Shown: positions 41,143-50,640, counted from the first letter of the stretch. The stretch: DNA of 64,000 nucleotides from Hyphomonas sp. Mor2 (GCF_001854405.1 NZ_CP017718.1:3534001-3598000), one strand, 5' to 3'. Made by a program: numbers and translations. Notes: a model not told the origin generated them from the sequence alone.

Positions 41143-41727
41143 ATGAGACAGACCTTGATCTCCATCGCGATACTGACGCCGCTGCTGGGCGGGTGCCTTT
41201 CGGTCTTGCCGGAACCGGCCACACCGGACGCGCTGTACCAGGTTGAGGCGGCCCAGAAGTTTGACGGCCTGGCGCAGCACCTGATTGTTCGCGAGCCCGA
41301 AGCGCCGCGCCTGATCGCCGGTCAGGGCATGGTCAGCGAAGGCCCGAATGGTGGCCTGCGCCTGGTGCCAAGCGTCGAATGGTCGGGTAGCGCCACGCGC
41401 CAGATCCAGCTGGCCATGATTGACAGTTTCAAGGTCGGCGAGAGCGGCAATGCCCTCCTGCCCGAAATGGGGGTCAGCGCGGATTTTGAGCTTGGCAGCC
41501 AGCTGAAAGTGCTCAGCCTGCAAGGGGACCGTGCGCGCTGCGTGATGACGCTCAGCCTGGTCAGAACCGGCAATCGCGACCTGGTGGCGCTGACAGAGAT
41601 CTCGGCCTCCAGCATGGCCACAAGTGGCAATAATCGCGATCGTGCCATCGCCTTGCGCGAAGCGGCCTCAGACTGCGCGGCGCAGGCGGCACAATTTGCG
41701 GTCGCCTCCACGCCCGCCGCTGACTAG
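41143..41727 (+). CDS. ABC-type transport auxiliary lipoprotein (PqiC-like)
   Basis: The 194-residue product carries a lipoprotein signal (MRQTLISIAILTPLLGGCLS) and the pattern of PqiC/DUF330 proteins: YQVEAAQKFDGL ... VEWSGSATRQIQLAMIDSFKV and DFELGSQLKVLSLQ. In MCE systems these lipoproteins sit at the outer membrane and accept lipids from the MCE tube. It starts 2 bases after the MCE gene and completes the operon. The 3' end overlaps the convergent kinase gene by 4 bases. Confidence 0.85.
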   Translation: MRQTLISIAILTPLLGGCLSVLPEPATPDALYQVEAAQKFDGLAQHLIVREPEAPRLIAGQGMVSEGPNGGLRLVPSVEWSGSATRQIQLAMIDSFKVGESGNALLPEMGVSADFELGSQLKVLSLQGDRARCVMTLSLVRTGNRDLVALTEISASSMATSGNNRDRAIALREAASDCAAQAAQFAVASTPAAD

Positions 41728-44039
41728 GCGACCGAACTCGCAGATTTTGTCTGATGCTCCGGGATCGGCAGGAAGAAACTGACTTGCGTGCCGCGACCTT
41801 CCTCGCTGGCAATGGTCAGGCGGCCGCCATGCATTTCGGCAAATGACTTGGTCAGGGCAAGGCCGAGGCCGGTGCCATCAAAATTGCGGTCGCGCGTATC
41901 GCTGACCTGTTCGAACGGCTCACCCAGCCGAGGCAAGGCGTCCGCCGGGATGCCGATGCCATTGTCGCGCACCGCGATCCGCAGTTCCGGACCTTTTTGA
42001 TCAACCGTCACCCGAACCTCGCCGCCCGCATCGGTAAACTTGATGGCATTCGAGACCAGGTTCAGAATCATCTGCCGGATCGCACGGTGATCGGCCTCGA
42101 CCAGGGGTAGTCCCGGATTTGCGACCAGTTTGAGCTCGACCTCTTTTTCTTCGGCTCGGCGGCGGATCATGCGGACGGCGGCGTCGACCGGATCGACAAT
42201 GTCGATCGGATGCAGATCCACTGTCATCTTGCCCGCCTCGATCTTCGCCATGTCGAGAATGTCGGTAATCATGTCCAGCAAGTGCTTGCCGGAATCGAGA
42301 ATGTCCTGCGCATATTCCTTGTACCGTTCATCGCCGAGCGGACCGTACATCTCCGTCGCCAGGATTTCGGAGAACCCATTGATCGCATTCAGGGGCGTGC
42401 GCAGCTCATGGCTCATATTGGCGAGGAAGGCGCTTTTCGAGTTGGCCGAACGTTCGGCGCGTTGTTTTTCCGATTTCAGACTCTTGGTCAGTTCGGCTGC
42501 GGTGGATTCCGAGCGTTCCAGCTCGGCCACCAGTTTGCGCAAGCGGGCTTGCTGCTTGGTCAGCTCAACCTCGTTGCGGACATCGCTGGACACATCCAGC
42601 CCCATGGTGATCATTCCGCCTGACTTGGTGGCGCGCTCGACCATCTTGAACCAGCGGCCCGATTTGATCTTGATGATTTCAGCGCGATCATCCGCCGCTT
42701 TCGGACGGCGCTCTGTCACGTTCGCCGCCTGTGCCAGCATCACCGTGTCATAGCCCATGCCAGCACGGACTGTCGGCTCGAGGCCAAACACTTTCAGAAA
42801 GGCGCGGTTCCAATAGGTGAGGCGTTTGCGGGAATCCCAAAGCGCGAAGGGTCCGGAAAAGCTCTCCAGCGCCCCACGCAGGCGGCTTTCGGCCTGTTTG
42901 GTACGGGTAATCGCGACCTTCATTTCCGTGACATCCCGGAGGACGCCATTCAGCTGACCACTCTGCTCGTCAGGCTTCGCGCGCATGTCGAACCAGATTG
43001 TCCGATCGGCGTTTGCGAACACCTGGGAAATGAACCCGCGCTCATGCAGGGTCGAGAGCGATTGCTCCATCGTGCCGCGATGTTCCTCGTTGACATATTT
43101 GAGGATTTCCTTGGCCGAGAGTTCGATCTCCCCCGGCTCGCCGAGCAGCTGTCCGGCTTCCTCGCTGAAAGTGAACCGGTGGGTCTTGAAATTCCACGAC
43201 CAGAACCCGGCCTTGGCCTGTTGAAGGACCGTTCTGAGGATACGGCCGGCGCGAGTGGCCTCGCCTTCATAGGTCTCGGATTCTGTCCGGCGTTGTTCCA
43301 ACAGTCTGAACAGGCCGAGTATGGCAAGGGCCGGACCCAGCAGCAGCAGCGCATAAACGGCAAGTCCGGCAAGCGTCGACCGCGTCATGAAGGGGAAGGC
43401 GGTTTCGATACAAACCGACATGTTCGCGCGGGTCACAGGAGAGCAGGCCGCGACATGCTGTGAGGACCCGAATTTCGCCCCGTCCAGGGTTTCGGGTTGC
43501 AATGAAATCTCACGCGCGCCTTGCGCGACGGGCAGCCAGGACTCAGCCGGCACCACGCCGAGCCGCGGACCCCCGGAATCGGGGTCGAAGACGATGACAA
43601 TGTCCTGGGTGCGCGTCAGACCGGCGGTCTGCGATCCGGCCAGGAGGGCTGATCCTGTCTCGCCAGCGTCGCGCAAGCGCGATCCCGGGTTTGCCGTGAG
43701 CGCGTCGGTCAGCGTGACGATGGTTTCCAGATCCGGTTGTGCTCTGGCCGTTTGGGTCGGGGACCAGCCGGCCTGATAGCCGAGGCGCATGGCCTGTTCG
43801 ACGGCCTTGACCTTGCCACCGACATTTTCCGATACGGCGAGGGCTTCGCGATGGGCTTCGACCTGTTTGGCGGACAGGTCGCTGGCGCGATCATCATAGG
43901 CCTTTATGCCGAGCGCGATACCTTCGATGAGAATGATCAGGCCAAGGGCTTTGGTCAGGCTCAGCGTCGGCCGCGACGAAAACCGTCCGACCTTCCTGGT
44001 CTTGCCAGATCGCGCCTGTTGACGTGCCACAGCCCGCAC
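41724..44039 (-). CDS. Membrane PAS histidine kinase (DivJ/PleC-like)
   Basis: The 771-residue protein has a basic N-terminus, a membrane helix at about 27-45, a periplasmic domain of about 175 residues, and a second helix at about 222-244. Two PAS-like domains follow (about 265-375 and 385-490), then a coiled coil, a HisKA domain with His544 (FLANMSHELRTPLNAINGFSEIL), the MYGPLGDERYKEYAQDILDSG block and a HATPase domain (LVSNAIKF, DNGIGIP, GTGLGLAL). The HisKA block is that of the DivJ/PleC family, which controls cell polarity and division through DivK-type regulators in alphaproteobacteria. No receiver is attached and no regulator is adjacent, so the partner is not deducible here. Confidence 0.88.
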   Translation of the reverse strand: MRAVARQQARSGKTRKVGRFSSRPTLSLTKALGLIILIEGIALGIKAYDDRASDLSAKQVEAHREALAVSENVGGKVKAVEQAMRLGYQAGWSPTQTARAQPDLETIVTLTDALTANPGSRLRDAGETGSALLAGSQTAGLTRTQDIVIVFDPDSGGPRLGVVPAESWLPVAQGAREISLQPETLDGAKFGSSQHVAACSPVTRANMSVCIETAFPFMTRSTLAGLAVYALLLLGPALAILGLFRLLEQRRTESETYEGEATRAGRILRTVLQQAKAGFWSWNFKTHRFTFSEEAGQLLGEPGEIELSAKEILKYVNEEHRGTMEQSLSTLHERGFISQVFANADRTIWFDMRAKPDEQSGQLNGVLRDVTEMKVAITRTKQAESRLRGALESFSGPFALWDSRKRLTYWNRAFLKVFGLEPTVRAGMGYDTVMLAQAANVTERRPKAADDRAEIIKIKSGRWFKMVERATKSGGMITMGLDVSSDVRNEVELTKQQARLRKLVAELERSESTAAELTKSLKSEKQRAERSANSKSAFLANMSHELRTPLNAINGFSEILATEMYGPLGDERYKEYAQDILDSGKHLLDMITDILDMAKIEAGKMTVDLHPIDIVDPVDAAVRMIRRRAEEKEVELKLVANPGLPLVEADHRAIRQMILNLVSNAIKFTDAGGEVRVTVDQKGPELRIAVRDNGIGIPADALPRLGEPFEQVSDTRDRNFDGTGLGLALTKSFAEMHGGRLTIASEEGRGTQVSFFLPIPEHQTKSASSVA

Positions 44040-44146
44040 CTTTCTGGTCGCGTCCCTGGCGGACGCACTTCCACATCCGTCAGCTTTCGCGCCCGAAAGT
44101 TCAGGAACAGTTAACCACAGTCATGATTCTGTTAAGATTTGCAGGA

Positions 44147-46711
44147 TTAGCCAAGGGTGCGCGTGATGATATCCGACGCGTTTTTGGATAAGTCCTTTTC
44201 GCGCAGGGCCTTAAGCGCAGCCTCGGCTTCGCCGCGGGCTCGCGGTTCCAGCGACTTCCACTGCTCGAACGAGGTCAACAAACGCGCGGCCAGTGCCGGA
44301 TTTGTCTTGTCGGCCTGAGCGATAATGTCCGCCACCAGGCGATACCCAGCGCCATCTGCGGCGTGGAAGGCTGGCAGGTTCTGCATTGCAAACACCGCGA
44401 CCACCGAACGGACACGGTTCGGATTGCTGAGATCAAAGTCACCGTGGCGGGTCAATTGATGCGCGTCCTCGACCGAGCCGGTGCTGGCCTGCACGGCAAA
44501 CCACTTGTCCATGACGAGCGGGTTGTCCGACCATTTCTCCGCAAAGCCAGCAATGGCGTCTGCCTTGCTCGGCCCGTCTGCGACGGACAATGCGCGCAGT
44601 GCGGACAGGCTTTCGGTCATGTTTGGCGCAGCCTCATAGACCTCGCGCAGGACGGTATCAGCGGTCTCGCCCAGTGCCCCGAGCAGGGCCAACATGGCGC
44701 TCCTCAGTGCCCGAATCCCTGATTGCTCGGCATCTGGCTTGAACGGCGACGGCGAAGCGGCCTTCAGAATGGATTTTGCATCGCCTTCCAATTCGCGGGC
44801 CAGCGCATGCTGCACGGCCTTGCGCGCATCGCTGAGCGCGCCGGGATCCGCTGGAATATGCTCCAGGAACAGCTCGCCCACATCGGGCAGTCGCGTGAGC
44901 AGGGCTGCGAAGGCCGGGTCTTCGACATTCGCCCGAACCGCGTTGGCAATGGCGGTGATGATGGCTGTGTCAGGGTGCGCTTTCTGATCATAGGCGAGGG
45001 CCAGGATATCCTTCTTCACCAGCGCCTGCAGGGCATTCCATTGATTGAATGGATCATCATCAATCTGAGCGAGTGCGAGCACTTGCGCGTCGCTGATCTG
45101 GTGATCGAGCCGGATCGGCGCGGAGAAGCCGCGATTGAGAGAGACCAGCGGACGGGTTTTCTGACCGCTGACGCGCCAGACCAGTTCATCGCTGTCGAGG
45201 ATCAGGGTGAGGTCTTCGACCTTGTCGCCGCTCGGCGTAAAGGCTGCCGCGCGGATCGGCATGGGCAGCGGCGCCGGGCGATCATTGCCCGGTGTCTTGG
45301 GATTGGACTGGCCGAGCAGGACGGTCAGCGTGCCGCTATCCTCATCCCAGATTTCGGTGGCGGTGACAGTCGGCGTACCGGGTTGGCTGTACCAGCGGCG
45401 GAAATTGCTGAGCTCCTCGCCGCTCGCCTCTTCGAAACAGGCATAGAAATGCTCGATCGTGGTCGCTTCGCCATCGTGGCGATCGAAATAGATCTGCATC
45501 CCACTCGCAAAAGCGTCGTCACCGATCAGCGTCTTGAGCATGCGGATCAGCTCGGCGCCTTTTTCATACACGGTTGCGGTGTAGAGATTATCGATACTGG
45601 CATAGCTGTCGGGGCGGACCTGGTGGGCGAGCGGGCCGGCATCTTCGGCAAACTGGCGGGCGCGCAGGCGGATGACATCCTTGATCCGCTGCACCGGACG
45701 CGAGCGCATATCGGCGCTGAATTCCTGATCACGGAAAACAGTAAGCCCCTCTTTCAGGCACAGCTGGAACCAGTCGCGGCAGGTGATGCGGTTGCCGGTC
45801 CAGTTGTGGAAATATTCATGGCCGACAATGCTCTCAATCGCTTCGAAATCGGCATCGGTGGCCGTCGCTTCATCCGCCAGGACATAGGCCGAGTTGAAAA
45901 TGTTGAGGCCCTTATTCTCCATCGCGCCGAAATTGAAATCGCGCACAGCGACAATGTTGAACACGCCGAGATCATACTCGCGGGCAAACACCTGCTCGTC
46001 CCAGACCATGGAGGCTTTCAGGCTCTCCATCGCCCAGGCAGCGCGTTCGCCGTCGCCCTTGTCGACATGTACGGCGAGATCGACCTCTGCGCCATTCATG
46101 GTCGTGAACGTGTCGCGGTAGACGTCATAGTCGCCGGCACATAGGGCGAAGAGGTAAGACGGTTTCAGATGCGGGTCGTCCCATTCAGCGAAGTGGCGAC
46201 CCTCGTCCAGGTCTCCGCTTGCGCCCGGCGTGCCATTGGACAGCAGGATCGGATATTTGGCCTTGTCGGCTTCGATTCGGACCTTGAACCGGCTCATCAC
46301 GTCCGGACGGTCCGGCCAGTAGGTGATGCGGCGGAAGCCGACGCTCTCACATTGGGAACAGAACCGGTCGCCGGAAATGTAGAGCCCGGACAGGGCCGTG
46401 TTCGCCGAGGGATCAATCGTGACCACTGTCTCCAGCGTGAAACTGTCCGGGACATCTTTCAGGGTCAGGGTCTCGTCGCCGAGGTCATAGGCGTCTTCAC
46501 CGAGCACGGCACCGTTCAGACGCATTTCGGCGAGTTTCAGCAGCACTCCGTCAAGTTCCAGCGGTCCCTCGGAAAGCCTCCGTACCGCCATTTTGGTGTG
46601 CACTTTGGTGGCACTCGGGTCGAGATCGAACCGCATCTCGACCGTGTCGATCGCGAACGGGTAGGGCGAATAATCGGCAAGCTTGATCTGAACCGGCGTT
46701 TCAGTGCGCAT
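44147..46711 (-). CDS. pepN: Aminopeptidase N (M1 family)
   Basis: The 854-residue cytoplasmic enzyme has the exopeptidase motif GAMEN at 262-266 and the zinc site HEYFH (His298, Glu299, His302) with the third ligand Glu321 at the right distance. FHNWTGNRITCRDWFQLCLK is the E. coli-like PepN sequence. It removes N-terminal residues from peptides with broad specificity. The ATG at 46711 fits the family N-terminus; upstream in-frame sequence is excluded. It is divergent from an acyl-CoA dehydrogenase gene. Confidence 0.94.
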   Translation of the reverse strand: MRTETPVQIKLADYSPYPFAIDTVEMRFDLDPSATKVHTKMAVRRLSEGPLELDGVLLKLAEMRLNGAVLGEDAYDLGDETLTLKDVPDSFTLETVVTIDPSANTALSGLYISGDRFCSQCESVGFRRITYWPDRPDVMSRFKVRIEADKAKYPILLSNGTPGASGDLDEGRHFAEWDDPHLKPSYLFALCAGDYDVYRDTFTTMNGAEVDLAVHVDKGDGERAAWAMESLKASMVWDEQVFAREYDLGVFNIVAVRDFNFGAMENKGLNIFNSAYVLADEATATDADFEAIESIVGHEYFHNWTGNRITCRDWFQLCLKEGLTVFRDQEFSADMRSRPVQRIKDVIRLRARQFAEDAGPLAHQVRPDSYASIDNLYTATVYEKGAELIRMLKTLIGDDAFASGMQIYFDRHDGEATTIEHFYACFEEASGEELSNFRRWYSQPGTPTVTATEIWDEDSGTLTVLLGQSNPKTPGNDRPAPLPMPIRAAAFTPSGDKVEDLTLILDSDELVWRVSGQKTRPLVSLNRGFSAPIRLDHQISDAQVLALAQIDDDPFNQWNALQALVKKDILALAYDQKAHPDTAIITAIANAVRANVEDPAFAALLTRLPDVGELFLEHIPADPGALSDARKAVQHALARELEGDAKSILKAASPSPFKPDAEQSGIRALRSAMLALLGALGETADTVLREVYEAAPNMTESLSALRALSVADGPSKADAIAGFAEKWSDNPLVMDKWFAVQASTGSVEDAHQLTRHGDFDLSNPNRVRSVVAVFAMQNLPAFHAADGAGYRLVADIIAQADKTNPALAARLLTSFEQWKSLEPRARGEAEAALKALREKDLSKNASDIITRTLG

Positions 46712-46890
46712 CGCGGGACCTTTCTGGACGTGTTCTCTCTCATGTAGAGATCCAGCAATTGCTTGCAATCACAAGCGACCACGAGGCTGCATTTTTCCCA
46801 GCGAAAGCCTACCGTGGGGTTATGGGTTTCCGCGCACGTCAACCGCGCTATTGTCTCGATCATACAAAATGACAGGGAGGCCGGTGGGCC

Positions 46891-48006
46891 ATGAATTTCG
46901 ATTTTTCCGATGATCAGAAATTCCTCGGGAATGAGGCGCGAAAATTCCTCGACGGGGAATGCACAACGCAGCATGTCCGCGAGGTTCTGAACGATGATGG
47001 CAAGAGCCATCACGAAGGGATCTGGCAGCAAGTCAAAGAGATGGGCTGGCTCGGCACAGCGATCCCTGAAGAGCATGGCGGGCTTGGCCTCGGGGCCCTG
47101 GAGCTCTGTGTTCTGGCCGAGGAAATGGGCCGCGCGCTGGCGCCGGTGCCGTTTGCCAGTACGGTCTATTTCTTTGCCGAAGGCCTGATGATTGCCGGGA
47201 GTGACGCGCAGAAGGGCGCGGTATTGCCCGGCGTGGCCAGCGGCGACGTCATCGGCTGCTATGCGGCGAGCGAAGGGCCAGGCAATCCGGATCCGGCCAA
47301 ACTCTCGGTCAGTTTCGATGGCAGCAAGCTCAGCGGCACCAAGGTTCCGGTCACCGATGGGGATATTGCCACCCATGCGATCGTCCTCGCCAAGGAAGGC
47401 AGCGGCGCCAGCCTGGTCCTGGTCGATCTGAACGGCGATGGCGTTTCCCGCAAGAGCGTGAAGACGCTGGAGCCAACCCGCAGCCATGCAGAGATTACAT
47501 TCGATGGCGCCGCTGGCGAGCGTCTGGGTGAGGCGGGCGCAGGGGCAGACCTCCATGATGCCATCATGAACCGCGCGGCCATCCTGCTGGCCTTTGAACA
47601 GCTTGGCGGGGCCACACGCTGCCTCGAAATGGCGACCGATTATGCCAAGGAGCGTTACGCCTTCGGCCGTCCGATTGGCGGCAATCAGGCGATCAAGCAC
47701 AAACTCGCGGACATGTATGTCAAAAACGAAGTGGCCCGCTCGAATTGCTATTATGGCGCCTGGGCGCTGTCGACCGACGCAGCTGAGCTTCCGGAGGCCG
47801 CCGCGGCTGCTCGTCTGGCGGCCAGTGAAGCCTACTGGTACGCGTCAAAAGAGAATATCCAAACCCACGGTGGTATGGGCTTTACCTGGGAAGTTGATTG
47901 CCATCTCTTCTATCGCAGAGCCAAGCTGCTCGCCGTGCAAGCCGGCGCCCCCAAGGTCTGGAAAGAAAAACTGGTCCGCGCGCTCGAATTGAAGAACGCG
48001 GCCTAA
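46891..48006 (+). CDS. Acyl-CoA dehydrogenase family protein (small subunit type)
   Basis: The 371-residue flavoprotein has the family layout: an N-terminal helical part (MNFDFSDDQKFLGNEARKFL), a short middle beta domain with a degenerate substrate-binding region, and a C-terminal helical part with YAKERYAFGRPIGGNQAIKHKLADMYV and IQTHGGMGFTWEVDCHLFYRRAK. The next gene encodes a second, longer member, and such pairs often form heteromeric dehydrogenases of steroid side-chain or fatty acids. CAGGGAGGCC precedes the start. The catalytic Glu is not obvious in this chain, consistent with a partner that provides it. Confidence 0.87.
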   Translation: MNFDFSDDQKFLGNEARKFLDGECTTQHVREVLNDDGKSHHEGIWQQVKEMGWLGTAIPEEHGGLGLGALELCVLAEEMGRALAPVPFASTVYFFAEGLMIAGSDAQKGAVLPGVASGDVIGCYAASEGPGNPDPAKLSVSFDGSKLSGTKVPVTDGDIATHAIVLAKEGSGASLVLVDLNGDGVSRKSVKTLEPTRSHAEITFDGAAGERLGEAGAGADLHDAIMNRAAILLAFEQLGGATRCLEMATDYAKERYAFGRPIGGNQAIKHKLADMYVKNEVARSNCYYGAWALSTDAAELPEAAAAARLAASEAYWYASKENIQTHGGMGFTWEVDCHLFYRRAKLLAVQAGAPKVWKEKLVRALELKNAA

Positions 48007-48023
48007 GGAACGGAGAAAGACAA

Positions 48024-49226
48024 ATGGATTTCAACGATACCCCCGAAGAAGCCGAATTCCGCGCCGAAGCGCGCTCATTCCTGGAAAAGCACCTGGAACC
48101 GAAAGGCAAGCAGCCTCTGCGCCAACGCGTTTCCGGCGAGGAATTCATGGCGGCAGCCAAGAAATGGCAGGCCGAGAAAGCCAAAGCCGGATATGCCAAG
48201 ATCACCTGGCCCAAGGAAATGGGTGGCCGCGGCGGCACGCCGATGCAGCAAGTGATCTGGGGCCAGGAAGAGGGCAAGTTCGACTCGCCTGGCGGCCCGT
48301 TCACGATCGGCCTCGGCATGTGCATTCCGACCGTGATTGCGTTTGGTTCTGATGAGCACAAGAAACGCTATGTCCAGAAAGCCCTGATGGGCGAAGAAAT
48401 CTGGTGCCAGCTCTTCTCTGAACCGTCTGCCGGTTCGGATGTGGCCGGCCTCAAGACCCGCGCCGTCAAGGATGGCGATGAGTGGGTCATCAATGGCCAG
48501 AAGGTCTGGACCTCAGGCGCGCACTATTCCGATTATGGCATCTTGCTGGTACGCACCGATCCGAAGGCAGCCAAGCATAAGGGCCTGACCATGTTCATCG
48601 TGAACATGAAACAGGAGGGCGTCGAAGCGCGCCCGATCCACCAGGCCTCTGGCGGTCGTGAATTCAACGAGGTGTATTTCACCGACGTCCGAATCCCGGA
48701 CAGCGATCGACTTGGCGAAGTCGGTCAGGGATGGAAAGTCGCCATCGTGACGCTGATGAATGAGCGTCTCGCCGTCGGCGGATCACCTGGTCCTGATTGG
48801 GCTGAGATCATGAATTACGCCAAGGATGCGGGCACGATCAGCGATGCCGCCTTCCGGGACAAGCTCGCCGATTGGTACGTGGCGGCTCAGGGCTATAGCC
48901 TGACCAAGCTGCGCACTCAGACGGCCCTGTCGAAAGGGCAGACGCCCGGACCGGAAAATTCCATCGGCAAGATCATCACAGCCAATCAGCTCCAGGATAT
49001 TTGTAACTCGGCGATCGAGATGCAGGACCATTACGGCCTGATGACGGGCGATGAGATGCCAGCCGACGGCCTGTTCCAGCAAAGCTTCATGTGGGCGCCT
49101 GGCCTGCGTATTGCCGGCGGAACCGATGAAATCCTGAAGAATATCATTGCTGAACGCGTGCTCGGCCTGCCGCAGGATGTGCGCGTGGACAAGGATATTC
49201 CGTTTGATGAGATGAAGTCCGGCTAG
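48024..49226 (+). CDS. Acyl-CoA dehydrogenase family protein (large subunit type)
   Basis: The ATG at 48024 (GGAGAAAGAC upstream) gives 400 residues; the longer frame from 47898 overlaps the first dehydrogenase gene. It has CQLFSEPSAGSDVAGLKTRAV in the FAD/substrate region, VINGQKVWTSGAHYSDYGILL and a C-terminal MWAPGLRIAGGTDEILKNIIAERVLGLP, where the usual catalytic Glu position is close to the GGTDE motif. With the preceding gene it probably forms an alpha2beta2 dehydrogenase. The acyl chain specificity is unknown. Confidence 0.9.
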   Translation: MDFNDTPEEAEFRAEARSFLEKHLEPKGKQPLRQRVSGEEFMAAAKKWQAEKAKAGYAKITWPKEMGGRGGTPMQQVIWGQEEGKFDSPGGPFTIGLGMCIPTVIAFGSDEHKKRYVQKALMGEEIWCQLFSEPSAGSDVAGLKTRAVKDGDEWVINGQKVWTSGAHYSDYGILLVRTDPKAAKHKGLTMFIVNMKQEGVEARPIHQASGGREFNEVYFTDVRIPDSDRLGEVGQGWKVAIVTLMNERLAVGGSPGPDWAEIMNYAKDAGTISDAAFRDKLADWYVAAQGYSLTKLRTQTALSKGQTPGPENSIGKIITANQLQDICNSAIEMQDHYGLMTGDEMPADGLFQQSFMWAPGLRIAGGTDEILKNIIAERVLGLPQDVRVDKDIPFDEMKSG

Positions 49227-49301
49227 GCCGAACCTGTAACAGGTGCTGCGATTGCCGCGGCGCCTGTCGGATTCGGTAATTCAACCTTAACGGGAAACAT
49301 C

Positions 49302-49330
49302 CTACCTTCCTTCTGATAGAAAGAAGGTAG
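49302..49330 (+). promoter_or_regulatory. Hairpin that covers the ribosome binding site of the PilZ gene
   Basis: CTACCTTCCTTC (49302-49313) pairs with GAAAGAAGGTAG (49319-49330), 11 of 12 pairs, around loop TGATA. The right arm contains AAGAAGG, the only ribosome binding site before the ATG at 49333. Folded mRNA would hide this site, so translation would need melting or a binding factor. It may be a thermosensor-type or protein-controlled leader. Confidence 0.55.
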
Positions 49331-49332
49331 CA

Positions 49333-49686
49333 ATGTTTTCGTCCAAGCCGAAAGCAAAAGTCGATCTGGATCGCGCGCGGAGCTCGACGGCGCGACCGCC
49401 GATTCCCATTCTCCGGCCGATATCTGAAAAGCGACGGGGTGAGCGTAAGGGCGTCTGGTGCGTGTGCTCCATCTACGCGCAGGATGGCGGGACCTGGGAA
49501 GCGATCATTCTTGATGTTTCAAAGACCGGCGCGCGCATTCGCAGACGGACCCGTGGGACCTTGCCGCGCATCGTCAAGATCAAGGCCTCGCGCATCGGCT
49601 TGCACCGGTTCGCACGCGTCGTCTGGCAAACCTCATTCGATGCCGGGCTCGAATTCATAGCGCCCACAAAAAAGACCACTCGCTGA
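49333..49686 (+). CDS. PilZ-domain protein
   Basis: The 117-residue protein has the two PilZ signatures, RRGERK (the RxxxR motif, about residues 35-40) and DVSKTGARIR (D/NxSxxG, about 60-69), so it should bind cyclic di-GMP. The N-terminal extension is basic and Pro-rich. It is a single-domain PilZ protein with no fused enzyme, so it probably acts on a partner of motility, division or exopolysaccharide control. Its ribosome binding site lies inside a hairpin just before the ATG. Confidence 0.85.
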   Translation: MFSSKPKAKVDLDRARSSTARPPIPILRPISEKRRGERKGVWCVCSIYAQDGGTWEAIILDVSKTGARIRRRTRGTLPRIVKIKASRIGLHRFARVVWQTSFDAGLEFIAPTKKTTR

Positions 49687-49715
49687 TCCGCGCTCGGTCG
49701 TGCTACAGGTTCAGA

Positions 49716-50054
49716 ATGACCCGGGACGATCTCATTATCCTGTTTGAGAAGGCGATTGCCGACGCACCGGGTGTCGCGCGCAAAGGTAAGGCAAACCCGT
49801 ACACGTCCGCGAACGGTCACATGTTCAGCCAGATCAACAAGGACGATCAGTTGGGCATTCGCTTGCCGAAACCACGGCAGAAGGCGCTGCTGGACGAGTA
49901 CGGAGCCGGTCCGTTCAAATCCTATGGCGCGACGATGCGGGATTATGTCTGCCTGACCGACGAGATGTTGAACACGCCTGGCCTGGTGACAGCCTTGTTG
50001 GCAGAAGGGCTCGCCTTTGTTAGCGCGATGCCGCCGGGCGGTAAGAAAAAGTAG
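49716..50054 (+). CDS. TfoX/Sxy-like small protein
   Basis: The 112-residue protein has the pattern NPYTSANGHMFSQINKDDQLGIRLPKP ... YGAGPFKSYGATMRDYVCLTDEML, which resembles the TfoX N-terminal domain-like family of small bacterial proteins of unknown role. It is soluble and basic at the end (PPGGKKK). It follows the PilZ gene by 29 bases on the same strand and may be in the same transcript. Assignment to the competence regulator TfoX itself is not implied. Confidence 0.5.
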   Translation: MTRDDLIILFEKAIADAPGVARKGKANPYTSANGHMFSQINKDDQLGIRLPKPRQKALLDEYGAGPFKSYGATMRDYVCLTDEMLNTPGLVTALLAEGLAFVSAMPPGGKKK

Positions 50055-50065
50055 CCGCCGGCCGT

Positions 50066-50551
50066 TCAGAACACGCCCATCGCCAGACCAGCCGCGATCG
50101 CGCCGCCCAATTCGCGGCACTTCTCGAGATCCGCCTCCGGAATCGTTTTCTCCGCCAGGATCTCGGCTTCGGTTTGCGCATGGGTGCAGACAATCAAAGG
50201 CGACTGCACGGATTTCAGCCGCCAGCCGGTGGCGATCCGCGCGACCTGGCGCACCGCATTCTCGCCATCCGAACCGGCGCAGATCATCTGCGAATAGGGG
50301 CGCCCTTCCAGCTTGCCGAGGACCGGATAGTAGCTGCGATCAAAGAACTCTTTCATCGCGCCTGACAGAGCTGCGAGATTCTCGGGGGCGGCGAACAGAT
50401 AGGCATCGGCGCCAAGAAGGTGGACGGGCTCGGCGTCTTCGGCACGCAGTAGCTCGGTCTGGGTTTCAGCCTGCGCCGCAGCGAATGCCGCTTCGGCCAT
50501 TTGCCGCGTGCCGCCAGTGCGAGAGTGATAAATGATCAGGAGCCGAGCCAT
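50066..50551 (-). CDS. Flavodoxin-like NADPH-dependent FMN reductase family protein
   Basis: The ATG at 50551 gives 161 residues starting MARLLIIYHSRTGGTRQMAE, the flavodoxin phosphate-binding loop (S-R-T-G-G-T). The YLFAAPENLAALSGAMKEFFDR segment also fits flavoprotein reductases of the WrbA/NQO type. It should bind FMN and reduce quinones or similar acceptors. An upstream ATG at 50584 is less likely. It converges with the TfoX-like gene, with only 11 bases between their ends. Confidence 0.8.
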   Translation of the reverse strand: MARLLIIYHSRTGGTRQMAEAAFAAAQAETQTELLRAEDAEPVHLLGADAYLFAAPENLAALSGAMKEFFDRSYYPVLGKLEGRPYSQMICAGSDGENAVRQVARIATGWRLKSVQSPLIVCTHAQTEAEILAEKTIPEADLEKCRELGGAIAAGLAMGVF

Positions 50552-50640
50552 GCCTTGTTCTAGCTCATCCGCATCGCACGCCAAGAGGGGGAAGACGCCC
50601 GCAGTTTCTTATCTAAGTGTCTCACGAATCGCGGCACGAT

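Noticed and set aside
44105-44120. CtrA binding site before the DivJ/PleC-like kinase
   Set aside because: Only a half site like TTAACC (44111-44116) is present; the second TTAA is at the wrong distance.
44723-46144. A 473-codon open frame antisense to pepN
   Set aside because: It lies wholly within the pepN coding region on the other strand, its product has no recognisable family, and high-GC coding DNA often leaves such frames open.
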